Shown here one piece after another: positions 37,773 to 49,500 of a stretch of 64,000 bases of DNA. The notes beneath the pieces are model-generated. The model was not told where the DNA came from and made no database searches. It saw only the letters and a program-made list of their open reading frames with translations. A program made the position numbers and the translations under genes. Position 1 is the stretch's first letter. The number at the start of each line of letters is the position of its first letter. Source of the DNA: Sphagnum compactum (Eukaryota; Bryophyta; Sphagnopsida; Sphagnales); contig OZ234493.1 in the NCBI GenBank assembly GCA_965153455.1, forward strand, positions 310,001 to 374,000, written 5' to 3'.

Positions 37773-40700
37773 GTAAGCATTTTTTTCCCTCTATTTCAGA
37801 TGTCTGGTGGGCTGCTCTAGATCCAACTATTAAACATTGTTTCCATTGGGGACAGGAAGATAGTATTTTGTCTTGAAGCTGAAGACATCTCTCCTCTTAG
37901 CATGCTGTGAGGAGTGTCCACACTCCAAATGGAGCATGCAGTGCTTGTTTCAGTTCACTATGAACTCATGCACTGATTATGCCTCCAATCCTCTACATGA
38001 TAAGTATTTTCTTAGACTTAGTCTAGCATTGCTGGAGGTACTGCTTAGCTCAAACAACCTAAGCATGTGTAGGAGAGTCAAATCAAGTCCAACAATTTTT
38101 TGGATATTAGTGTACACCCACTGATGGGTAGGATCTTGGTTCCTGCTGTAGAGGGGAGACTATATGTTGCTCTTTGCAGTACTCCCTGCAAATTTAGTGT
38201 TACTCTCAATTGGAGATCATGTGCACCTGGAGTAGTGATTAGCAAAGCCTAGTTTAGATCCACCATTATCATTACAGTGTACTATCTATTGGGAGCCTTT
38301 ACAAACTTTACCCATGCATATATGTAACTTTCAAACTCAACTGCGATGTGGGCCAAAAACCCATAACTGATTTTTGTTTAGAGGAACTAGCATGTCAGGA
38401 CCTTACACATTTGGAAGATAACTAGGAGGCTGGGAGGAAGATTAGGCCATGCAAGGATCACCTAAATACAATGGGAAAAATTAGGTTAAGTTTTCTTTTT
38501 CTTTTTTGGTTAGGGAAAAGCAGGTCGAAGATTGCTTCCATTGTTTCAGTGCATGGGAACGAGGTAGCCTGAGTTTCCATTCCTGAGTACAATGTCAGCT
38601 CCTTTGCACCTGCATTTCTCCTGAGATTAAAACCTAAACTAATTGTAATGAAATGATGATATAAATTAGTGTTCGAAACTATCTCTAAATATTTATGTGA
38701 TTTAGTTCCAGATAGAAGTTTCAAAACCTCACCACATTCAGGTTCCAAGTATTGGAGTTGTATTTTACAAATCCACCCATCTATATTGTTTACAAATTAT
38801 TCATTGTGATATTGTTAGTTGTGGATTGATATTACTAAACCCACACATGTATTCAAGAATTCCCTATTGGTATCTTTGATTGGCACTTTACCTTTCACCC
38901 ATTTAATATGTATATTATTACATTGCTGCCAAGAAATTCATCCCTTAGTCACACACACCCCCCCCCCAATTTTCCCCCTCAATTTCTTTTAGAAATTATA
39001 AAATCCAATTTTGAGTTTCACCTTGGTGATTTGGGGTTTAGAATTGAGCTCCCATCAAGCCTTCATGACTCAATGGTTATGAAGTCTTAGGATTTTGCAG
39101 ATAATTGTTGGTTGGAACTTGGCTAGTGTTGCTGGATCACTAGTGCAACTCTCTTTTGTGTTCCTTGAGTTCTAAGTCGAGACCTTCCATTTTGTGTGCA
39201 GGCAAGGCAAGGTTCCACATTTGTTGGAAGGTCGATGGCTAATTAAGGGTCATTCGGAAAATGTGTTGTTGAAGCAAAAAGTTCACTACTTTGTGAAACA
39301 ATAAATTTTTTTTGAAATAGAATTCAGTAATTGAAATGGATTGAAATTGTCAAGTTTAATATTGGAAACAAATCTCGGAGTGGATAAATTTGCTTTTCTC
39401 TTAGGAAAGGCCAAACTGGGTACGGTACATAAATAAGTTGAGATTTAATATTTAGAAAATACAAGCGTAGACAATTATGTTGAGATTCTGTACATAAATA
39501 AGTTGAGATTTAATATTTAGAAAATACAAGTGTAGACAATTATGTTGAGATTCTGCACATAAATAAGTTGAGATTTAATATTTAGAAAATACAAGTGTAG
39601 ACAATTATGTTGAGATTAACATATAAAGAGGGTCAAATGTAAGTAAATAATTTTGCCCATTTGTGTGGTAAATAGAGGAAATTGGATGTTGGAATTCAAA
39701 TATAAAAAGGGAAATGTGTTAACAATTTTAGTTTTATGTTGGGAAGGAGGAACACAAGCAATATTTTTCTTTTGGAGCTGACAAAAATGATTCCACACAG
39801 ACAAAGGATTTTTGTGAAAAGAAAATTGCACTAATTTGCTTGATTTCAAGAAAAAATTGACACGCTAGATTTCTATTAATTCCAACATGTAGCCAAAATT
39901 TAAAAGGATTCTTAATTTTTTAACTTTCACTATAACCAAATTTGGCGAAATCCTCTTGTGAATAATCATCAATTTGGTTACATCACCCAAAAAACTTAAT
40001 TTAGGAAAAAAAACTTGAACACAACTATTTGGATCAACATGTAAGGAAGATGAAAAGGGTTTTTTTCCTGGCTAAATTTAGCCAGTTGGCCAAATTGTTT
40101 TTCAAAATGGCTTTAAAAAAGTGCTGTTTATAGTTTTCTAGTTGCCAGATTTTGAATTTTTTTTTTTGATAAATTGCCAGATTTCTCTATTCGGTTCTAC
40201 CGTGTAGCTAAAAACTGTGAAAAATTCTTTTTTTGAAAATTACTTTCTACATTCAAATTTGACAAAATGTTTTTGTAGATGATTGCCAGTTTTGGCTATA
40301 TCATAAAATTAGAAAAATTAAAAAATTAAAAAGCCCTGCTTTTGAGGATGATTGTTAGTGTACCTACATCACAAAGCAAACCTCCCCCTCGCCCCCAAAT
40401 TGTTTAAAAAAAAAAGAAAACAAAAGGTTCTTGGTTGTGTTGTGGGAGCAAAAAAAACCCCAAAAAATGAAAATAATAACAAATCCAAGTTGCACATGGG
40501 GGGGGCCCAAAAAATTTCAAAAAATAATAATAATAAAAAAAACCCATATGATTGTGTTATAAAAAAATTAATGAAAACTTGCTTTATTGTTGGATGCAAT
40601 TACTATAATTATATATGCAACTATAGTGTTGATACAATCAAATATAAAGTTACAAATGTAACTATAGTTGTGATATTACATGTTTGGATGATTGGATGAA

Positions 40701-41211
40701 AAAATGAAATAAAATGCAGATTTTTCATTCAATATTGAATGGATCCTCCTCAAAGGAGGGTCAGTGGTCGTAGCCTAGTCTTTGAAGTTACATCAGATGA
40801 AGAATCAGCAGCGTACGCTTTGCGAGAGAATTCCGGGTTTCAAGCTTTTCAACCAAACAAACAAAATCTGGAGCACAAACGCAGTGTGTGAAGAAGAGAA
40901 GCCTTAGAGAATTTGTTGTCGTTGTTATTGATTCTTGTTCCATCTTGTTGTCGTGTGTGTGTGTTTTTTTTTCCTTTCTTTCCAAATGGCGGAAGTAGAA
41001 GCTCTGAGATGGTGGTGAAGAAAAGAGACTCTCATTGACCGTGCTCTTGTTTTGTTCTTGTTCTTGTTCTTCTCGTTCTTGTTCTTCTGTTTTTTTTTTG
41101 GGGAATTCTTTCGATATTGTAAGCTAGCAGGAAGTGGTGTGCGAGAGATTTTGGAAGACGGGAGAACAAAGGGTGGCATATCCTGTATGCTCTGTGTTTT
41201 TTTCATTGCGA
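37773..41211. other. Spacer between the Expp1-like gene and RbcX
   Basis: Holds the Expp1-like 3' UTR, AT-rich sequence with homopolymer runs, and a three-copy 65-bp tandem repeat at 39427-39617. The right 300 bp, with TCTTGTTCTTG repeats near 41045-41090, is the likely promoter and leader of RbcX. No gene is supported. Confidence 0.6.
39427..39617. repeat. Three tandem copies of a 65-bp unit
   Basis: The unit contains ACATAAATAAGTTGAGATTT and later TAGACAATTATGTTGAGATT. Copies start at 39427, 39492 and 39557 and differ at one or two bases. Confidence 0.93.
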
Positions 41212-43246
41212 ATGGAAGAAGTGGTGGTGCGGGGTGGTGCTGTTGCATCATGTTCAGCTCTGATAACTTCAGGACAAATATTTGGAAACAATCGGGTAGT
41301 AGAGAGATCGTCTGGAAGGATTTCGCTTGTTCCTAGTGTTTCGGGAACAAAAGGAGCTGTTGCCTCCCAATTGAAGCATGGTGTTGTGCTGTTGCCTTCC
41401 AAGCTCTGGGGAGCGTCTGTGAAACGACGTGGTGGCGACCATGCACAGTTTAAGAAGTATGGAGGAGATCAGTGCAAATTGAGGTCAGGAGGAACTGTTG
41501 TAGGACCTGCTCGCTGCCACAAGATGTTTGTGCCAGGTAATTTCTATCAAAAATCCAGAAGCTTGCGCACAAATCTATGTCCCCGCTAGCTACCTGTGAA
41601 AAGAAAAGAAGCGAGAGAGGTACACGACAAAACATTTCTTACGCGAGTAGGTCTTATTGTGGGAGTGGGTGGTGGGTGGGGGGTTTAGGGTTTGGAGAGA
41701 AATCTCCTGAAGCAAAGGCAGCGGAAGCTCTTCACAATTTCTTCACTTATGTGGCTGTCAAGATTGTGGCATCTCAGCTTCAGGTTTGGCCTTTTCCTGC
41801 TGCAAACCTGACTCAGAGGGGGAGAAAGCACAAACCAAAATGGCTTCAGAGACAAGAGTGTATATCATCCTATTGTAGGAATGAGTGTCCAAAGAGGGGG
41901 GAAAAAGCCCAGAAGACTACACTGGAGTCTGTAGTAGTTCCATTCTTTGTTTGTGCTTTGAATATGGGTTTGCTTTTGCAGGACTACAACAAGGAGGCAT
42001 ATGCAGATTTGATGAAGTTTCTGGATACAGTTTCACTGAAAGATGGTGACAAGTTCTGTGCAGCACTAATGCGAGAATCAGCACGGCACAAAAACCTTGG
42101 TAAGCCAAATGCAAACAATACCCTCCTGCCACACGCTTCAGAACCTGTGTTTGGCCATGCGTTTTGCTCAGACTGTCCATACTTGGAATCCCTCAAATTT
42201 TTTTGGTGGTAGCAAGTTTTAGGGTTGCAGAATGTGGAGAGGAAGAAGAGGTAAAATTTGGTAAAGCAGTTTGATAGGGGGGTTTGTGTGGTGAAAGAAT
42301 GACATCCACAATGATTTGGTTTCTTTGATGATGGGGTGGTGGCTGGATGTTTTGTACGCTTCCTCAATACCTCTTGAATGTATAGCACTTCGAATAATGG
42401 AAGTAAGTGTTCATCTTCCGTTCATTTTGCTCTCACCATCAATCCTATTTCTTCGCTCAGCTCAGATGAGACTAATTATATTTGCTGCTGTTTCTCTGCT
42501 CAGCTCAGACAAGCTAATTCCATATGCTCAAAACACTGAAGAGTCAAACTTGTAGAACTTGATAGTATCTTAATTCCAAACAATTTCCAGCAATCACTAA
42601 CCTAAAACTGACTGTGAAACATGCTATTGATGATGGACATGCAGGCAGATTGAGAACCCCTTGATGGGTCCATGATCTGCCAGACCATAATTTACCTGAC
42701 AAAGAGCATGGCTGTTAAATTCTAGAAGATTGGCTAACTATGCAATTTTGAGTTGAGGATTGTCCACCCCGCTGAATAAATATGTTGGAGGTTACATCAG
42801 TTCCAGTTGTTCCATCATCCAGTGATGCCAAAGTGTGCACCTCCACCTTTAGCTACTTGTCAAATTACAATTGTAGCAATTTAGGAAACTGGTACCCACA
42901 AGTTACACCAAGGGCTAGGCATTCACAAGATAGGTTCAAGGAGGTTTGCTTCTTGGAATAATGATGTTTATGTGGGAAGTTACAGGTTAGGTCAGCATAT
43001 GCCAATCAAGATTTTGAGTGGGAGAATGTCAAAGACTTGTCACTCAAGGTTTGCACTTAAGCCTTTGACAATTTTGCCTGTGTTTGACTGCTATATGGAT
43101 GACCTTAAGATTCAGTTGCTCTTGCTCTTGCATTGCAACATGAACATCCACTTGAGATTTGTGGTTTGACATATTGGCAGCACATTGAGGAGAGTAACAC
43201 AGCATTAATGCGCAAGTTTATCATTGAGACCAGCGACATGGCATGA
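41212..43246 (+). CDS. RBCX: RbcX, chloroplast Rubisco assembly chaperone, 227 aa, 6 coding exons
   Basis: Exons: 41212-41536, 41689-41783, 41982-42099, 42386-42402, 42986-43048, 43181-43246 (684 nt, GT-AG, in phase). The first roughly 100 residues are Ser/Gly/Val-rich with few acidic residues, as in a transit peptide. The RbcX domain follows: MFVPGFGEKSPEAKAAEALH, NFFTYVAVKIVASQLQ, AYADLMKFLDTVSLKDGDKF, LMRESARHKNLALRIMEV, DFEWENVKDLS and ESNTALMRKFIIETS. RbcX dimers clamp the C-terminal tail of the Rubisco large subunit after folding and help assemble its octamer core in the stroma. The domain is full length, and its MFVPGFGE start is closest to the plant RbcX2-type sequence I know. The fourth exon is just 17 nt. 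The start ATG at 41212 is the first in frame. Confidence 0.92.
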
Positions 43247-46104
43247 CCTCAGTGCCCTGAGATTTGTGCTGATTCCTGATGCTACTGATATTTGCCTTCC
43301 CCCATTGAACAAGTGTGCAACTGGATGCCAGCTTCCTTAACAAATGGTGATAACACTGCAGATGCTATGTCAGTCTCGAGTTATCAGTCCCTGTAATACA
43401 ATGTGCCAGTGAGTTTCTACCAATATCAGTGATATGCACCCTTGAGTTCATAGGGGGTTTGGGAAAATGTACCCCTTCTACTTGACTCTGGCTTGATGCC
43501 AGAGTTTGTATAATATATTCACCTACCTATATATATAGCAGATTATCACATACTTATCCACACCCACTGAATGGAACAGAGTTTTCTTCTGGAGTTTTCT
43601 CTGCAATCTAATTGTTGTCTCTGTTTGATGCCATAGTTACGCCTCATTAATGCAAGAACAGTCATTTCCCTAATTGACTTCACGCTTTTGCTCATATGCA
43701 AAACATGGTTCAGCTTCGGAATTTCTACCAATTGAAGCATCAGACTCTGTTTGGTGTCTCTGGCACTGCCATATAGATCAGTCTGGTGTAAACTCACCCC
43801 TGCCTTGAAGAATGAGATCCAAATACATCTCTTTATGATTGTTGGCTTACAATTAGTTTTTGTAGAAAAAGGGATCAATACCAGATGCACCGGATGTTCC
43901 ATCAATTTTTTAAAAGTGAGCTAGAATTTGAAACTTTTGTTACTTTCAATCCCATTCTTCTTTGTGTTCCCATTTTCAACAGCTCCATGTTGGTGAAGTC
44001 ATGAGTCCATCTTCATTAGAACCTCTAATTGTTCAATGGTGAAGGATCAAATGTTGAACATGCAATGAAATCGTCCAAGTTGGGATCAAATGTCCCAAAT
44101 TACACCTCATAAAATGCATCAAAATCAAAATTGCAAAAAGTTACCCAATCAAATTCAGAATAATATTTGCAATTTACGTGAACCTAGTTATAAGTTTAAT
44201 ATATTCACACCCATTCAATTATAGTGTAGAACAGTATTTGAAATTTGGGTATGTTTTTAGGCTATTGAATTTTCTCTAAATTCCAAATACTATTCTAAAT
44301 TTAACTACTAAGTTCAAAAGTTACACAATTAGGTTTCAATTCTATCTGCAGTTTACACTCAACCTCAAACCAACTACTTATAAATTTTGAATAGTGTTTG
44401 GGAACTATAAGTTTTGAATAATAGTTGGGATTAACACCCAATAACTGTTTAGAATTTATAAGCTTAGAATGTTATTTGAATCAACACCAACAGAGCTGAA
44501 GTTATTAAGTAAGGTTGCTTAGTAGTGATAGAATTGTAACGTCCTTCAGACATGTAATTTGCACATACACTACGAAACCAAGATGCATCACAACCTAAAA
44601 TCAAGCTTAAAAAATGAACGAAATTCCTATTTATTGTTATTTGTGGGCCTCGTTAGAGGCAGCCAAAAAATTACGATACGTCGCTATTTGTACCCTGCGC
44701 ACGGTATTCTTTAGTAAAAGGCGAAAGAATAGTTCGCTTTGCGCTGAGCACGCGACAACATGTGAAGATGTCTGTGGGGGGCTGGTTTATATACAATTCA
44801 GTTCAATGAATGTTGGCAAGGAATATGGGATAATAGATCGACGGAAATTCAGATCGAGCCTCTTGGGTGCTGGTTCTTTGTTCTTTCAGTCTGTAACACT
44901 CTTGGTTCCTCTGTTGAGCGACAGACAGATGCCTTGGCAGCTCGAATTACTCGAGCACTTCTTCTTAAGCATCTTGAGAACACCAAACTAATTGTTTTCT
45001 GGAACGGCAATCTCTTTTTTTTTTTTTTTTTCTTTTCTGTTCTCAAGCCTTTGAAAGACTTGCAGTTTTGTAGCTTCACACTTTTGTGAACTAATCAGTT
45101 CACAAAAGCTAGAGGAAAGGATATTCTTGTAGTATCTGTGAAACTGCTGCATCTCTGTCTTTTGGGTATCATTATGTGTAGCTCTGGTATAGAGTAGAGG
45201 CTATTTGTTCTTCGCTCTTGAATTTGCCTCCTCATAGCAAAGATTGGGGGAAATTTTTCTCTGACTTTGTGAAACACATTTGTGGTAGCAGGGATTGTAT
45301 TGGGTGGCAGCTTGATGTGTCTCTGGCAGAAAAGCTTCAAGGCCTGATGATGCTCTTTGGAGTCAGAGGCTGAGCCTAATGCATCAACCAATTAAACAAA
45401 AGTGAGGAAAATGTGGTGAGTACAGAAGCCAGCATAGTGCTCAAATTGACTTTTGTTAAAGGCAAAGTTATCTGGATGGGTGAAATGACAGCTTAGATTC
45501 ACCAAATTACAGCTGTGAACACTTTGTTGGTGGACATCTTTAGCATTCAAACTCACAAGTATTGGCTTGTTATACTCAGAGTTCAGATATTTTGCATTGA
45601 TTGCTGGTCAAACTGGACATCTAGCCAAACTGCCTAATGCAAATTTGGCAGAAGGATATGTAATTTGACTAACTTCACAAAGTAGCCTACCTGGCTAGAA
45701 AAAATCTGGCAGAAGCACATGAACCTCAAGCTAATCTGCCTGACATGATGTAAAGGCCCTCTCCAGCTTCTAATGCTCTTGTGATCACACTTCCAGTCGA
45801 TAAACCAGAGACTATAACCTAAAACACACACTCCTGTGAGATGTTAACTCCCATTTCATCCAGCAGGTAGGTTGTATCTAATCGCAGGCTAGCTAAGTGC
45901 TCTTGTGCTGAAGACCGATAGGACTTAGTGGTGTGCTGAAACTATGGGAAAGCTAAAATCTCCAGTAGACACATGTTGCAACTTGCCAACCTGGGATCTT
46001 ACTTATGAACCCTAATAAGTAACAGGGCACAACGTGAAACCCTAATCCAAGTTGCTATCAACAGTTCAATAGATGGGTGCAGTGAGAGAGGATAACCTGA
46101 CCTG
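43247..46104. other. Spacer right of RbcX
   Basis: AT-rich sequence with no supported gene. Open frames at about 44614-44991 (+) and 45095-45391 (-) have no domain or intron context and look like chance. A run of about 18 T lies at 45014-45031. The first few hundred bases probably include RbcX 3' UTR. Confidence 0.55.
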
Positions 46105-46545
46105 AATGATCTTTATGATCCCTTTCAACATAATGGTCTTTTCTGATTCTCATCAGAACCACTTTCCTCAGCATCTTCACTGGCAGCGCCAAATTCATGG
46201 TGGTTGTGCTTCTTGGAATGTTTACTGCTAAGTGTTTGTGCTTGTGGTGTTTTTTCTTCCTCTTCTCCATCTCCTCAGTGTCAGCACTACCAGTGTCTGA
46301 TTCTGAGCTCCACTCTTTTCTAGACCTTTTGTGATGAGCTTTCAGCTCACCACGCTCCTTTCTTTTAGAATCAGCTTTTGCATGCAATGCCATTTCCAGC
46401 CGCTGCTCCCATTTCAAGGGGGCCTCCTTCTTGATTAGGCCTTCTGCTTCTTTGCCTCAAGCAGCTTGAGAAACTGTCCATAGGTCTGCTACCATGGCAC
46501 ACCATCCCGACCACACCAGTGCTACACCTGTAGTAGCATCAGTGG
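46105..46545 (-). pseudogene. Frameshifted pseudogene of a Lys/His-rich nuclear-type protein
   Basis: Three minus-strand frames make one protein-like series. First comes TYGQFLKLLEAK (about 46450-46490), preceded by an in-frame TAG. After a one-base slip comes EGLIKKEAPLKWEQRLEMAL with a long basic run ending KKKHHKHKH (to about 46220). After a second slip comes KHSKKHNHHEFGAASEDAEE, then a stop near 46115. At least two frameshifts and one stop, with no splice signals at the slips, argue for a decayed copy rather than introns. I do not recognise the parent gene; its basic, acidic and His-Lys-rich blocks suggest a nuclear, RNA-linked protein. Confidence 0.65.
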
Positions 46546-49500
46546 AAGGAACAGATGCCATAGAGTGCATCTCACATATGGAAAACACCAATGTTAGCAG
46601 ATTGCCAAGGCGGCAGATCATACTGAAGAAAATTTGGCATTCTATCTCATGAAAGAAAAAAGGCAAAATACAAAATCTACTCACCTCTGAACAACGCATG
46701 CTCTTGGTTTGATCCTCACTTGTAGATTTCAATATGCACCACGAGAATGAGAATATCCAGAAGTTAAACACTGACAAATTTCTCTTAACCTGAAACCATT
46801 ATCAACATGGGAAGTCAAGTTGCCACACAAAGCTAAAGAAATCATCTGGATAGAAACACAGCATCCAGAAGGTAAAAATTTCAGAACCATGCAAAAGCCA
46901 TGCCATGAATGAAGTCTGCTGTAAATTGGTGAACCATTCATCTTTGAGCTAAACAATACATTTGTTTCTTACAAGTTATTTTGCACCTTTTGGCATCATT
47001 TATTTGCAATGTTGTTTTTAAGATGGGCCTAAAAGTTCTTTCTCAAATAATCTTATAATCATAAAACAACAACATTATATGTGAATTTTCACATGATGCT
47101 TGTAAGGGAGGAATGTGTTTTGCTAATTTCAATGCACTCAAGATCCTTTTTAGTTCAACTTTTTACATGTAAACAAGGCTTTTTCAAAATCACAATTATA
47201 ACTCATGCACAAATTGCCATGCAACCTCCCTTTGATGACAACCCATCACTAATCATGGCACAACATATTGACTTCCATGATTTTGTGCTATAATCAACTT
47301 GAATACTTGAAATTTGCTAAGATCAATAATGTGTTTGTTCTAATAATATATCCTCAACCCTCAACCCTAAACCTTCTTTGATTTTTAAATATTGAAAACA
47401 AATTTGATCGAAATATTAAACTATTAAAAATCTTCAATTGCAACATTTTTCACATGTGAAAAAGTAAATAATAATAGATGTTTTAATTATTTGAAAATTT
47501 TATTCCAAAATATTTGGCAGTGGATATCATTCAAAAACTCAACATGTTTTATTGTCGCATTCAATTCACATTCACTTTGAAATAATGAAAATTCTTGGAA
47601 GTATTAAAAAATTTCCCATATCTAAAACATATAAAAAATCAAGCAATTTCCATGATCATTTATTGATTAATTGACTGCATTTTATTTTTCAACCCATTTT
47701 TCACACATCAATTTGGAATGGCCATCATGGGGGTTATAAATTACATTTTGTAAAATTCATCCTTTATTGATTATTTTCCTAATTACATAATGTGGAAAAA
47801 AGTTTAATTTAACATTTAAATATGCCACTTGTTTGTAAAAACTTCAAATTGATATAAATAACTTTATTCAATTGGTCATTTTTGTCCGAAATTTTTATGT
47901 TTCAAATATTATCCAATTATTGCAAATATGATGGGGAATCATTTTATTCAACTCACCATGGACACATATCAAAATGCATACATAATTGGAAACCCGTCAT
48001 TTTGGAACTCCTTGACCATTATTTGTGTGTTTGATTTTAATACGAAAAAAGGGGTGTTTTATGACTAGCTTTGTAACTCAACTTTTGAATTGCAGAGGAC
48101 ACTTTCCATAACCTGTATTTGTATTTATATGTTGTGAGTGCCAACAAACAAATTGCAACTCAGTCAAAACAACTCATTTTCAACTATTATGCAATTTCAT
48201 TGTAATTGCACCCATGATGTTATATTGATGTCATTGATTGTCATTCATGTATTAAAATCTGACACATGGCACTATGAAATTTTTTGGACATAAAAGTGAT
48301 TTTTTTTCAAAATTATTTATCTCCATCATACATTATGATTATTAATGATGGTCTGAGATTGTGACATGTGGCATAATAATTTTTTGCCACATGGTATATT
48401 AATTATAATTTTGATAAAATAAATAAATCTAAATATCTATTTTAGTAGATAGGTAGGTCGTACATAACCATAGGTAGGTAGGTGGTAGGTCTTAAAACCT
48501 ACCTACTTACTTACTTACATAGGTAGGTAGAAAAATAGGACCTATTTACTTACATATGTAGGTAAGTATGTAGGAAAACACTAGACTAAATGAATTAAAA
48601 AATAATCATGAAATTTTATTTATTTATTTTATGTTTGCCCTTTAAGTTAAGCTTTTTTGAACTCATCCCAAAATGACATTTGTATTTTAATGTGAGAATA
48701 TGAGAGAACAACCCTTCTTTATATAATTTGTAACATGGGATTTAAAAACAAAACATATGGGTTAAATTTTGTTGTTGTTCATTAGTTGCAAATTAAGTTG
48801 TAATTGAGTTGTAACTATAACACTTAAGCACTCAAAGTAGGCTAGATCCAAGGGGAGGGCTCCATTGTTTTTGGTGTCAAATTTTTTTTGAACCCTTCTT
48901 ATTGGCATCTCTAGGGCATTAAAAATCATCAAAAATGAAATAAAATCAAGAAAGTTATGGCCCCCCAAAGTAGAGGGGGTCAAAAATTCAAAAAAAACAA
49001 AACCATCGAATGTTACAAAGGCCAATTCCCGAACACCTAAAAGATCCTTGTATGTTGCTCTATTGCTATTAGTTCAAAGATGATTTGTAGAACTTCAAAT
49101 GACACTCCTATAATATTTTAAATAATTTAAAATGAATAATAAATAAGAAAGTTATGAGGTTTGACAATAGGAAGGGTTCAAAGAAAAAAAATGAAAAAAA
49201 TGTGTTTTGTAAGTTGGAAATCTTATTTCTCTTCTTGTTACTTTTTCATTACTCCTTTTCCTTTACATTTCAAAGATGATTTTTAAACCTTGAGGTAGCA
49301 CTCCCATAACATTTTAAATCACTCAAAATGAAACACATTTGATGAAGATATAAATAATTGATGATTATGTATTTTTATTAAGTTATAAGTAATTATATTA
49401 TAGTCATAACATAGTTGAATAATAGTACTTTAGTAATCGTGCACTAGTGGTTATGCTAAATGTATAAATGGGAATCATAGTAAAAAACTAGTTGCAAATG

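Noticed and set aside
41577-42212. A 211-aa plus frame overlapping RbcX
   Set aside because: It reads through RbcX introns 1-3 in one frame; only its segments at 41689-41783 and 41982-42099 are true exons.
44614-44991. A 125-aa plus frame
   Set aside because: No domain, no codon bias, no flanking splice logic or conserved motif; the DNA around it is plain spacer.
45095-45391. A 98-aa minus frame starting MVDALGSASDSKEH
   Set aside because: It looks slightly protein-like, but no family is recognised and nothing nearby extends it. Too weak to call.
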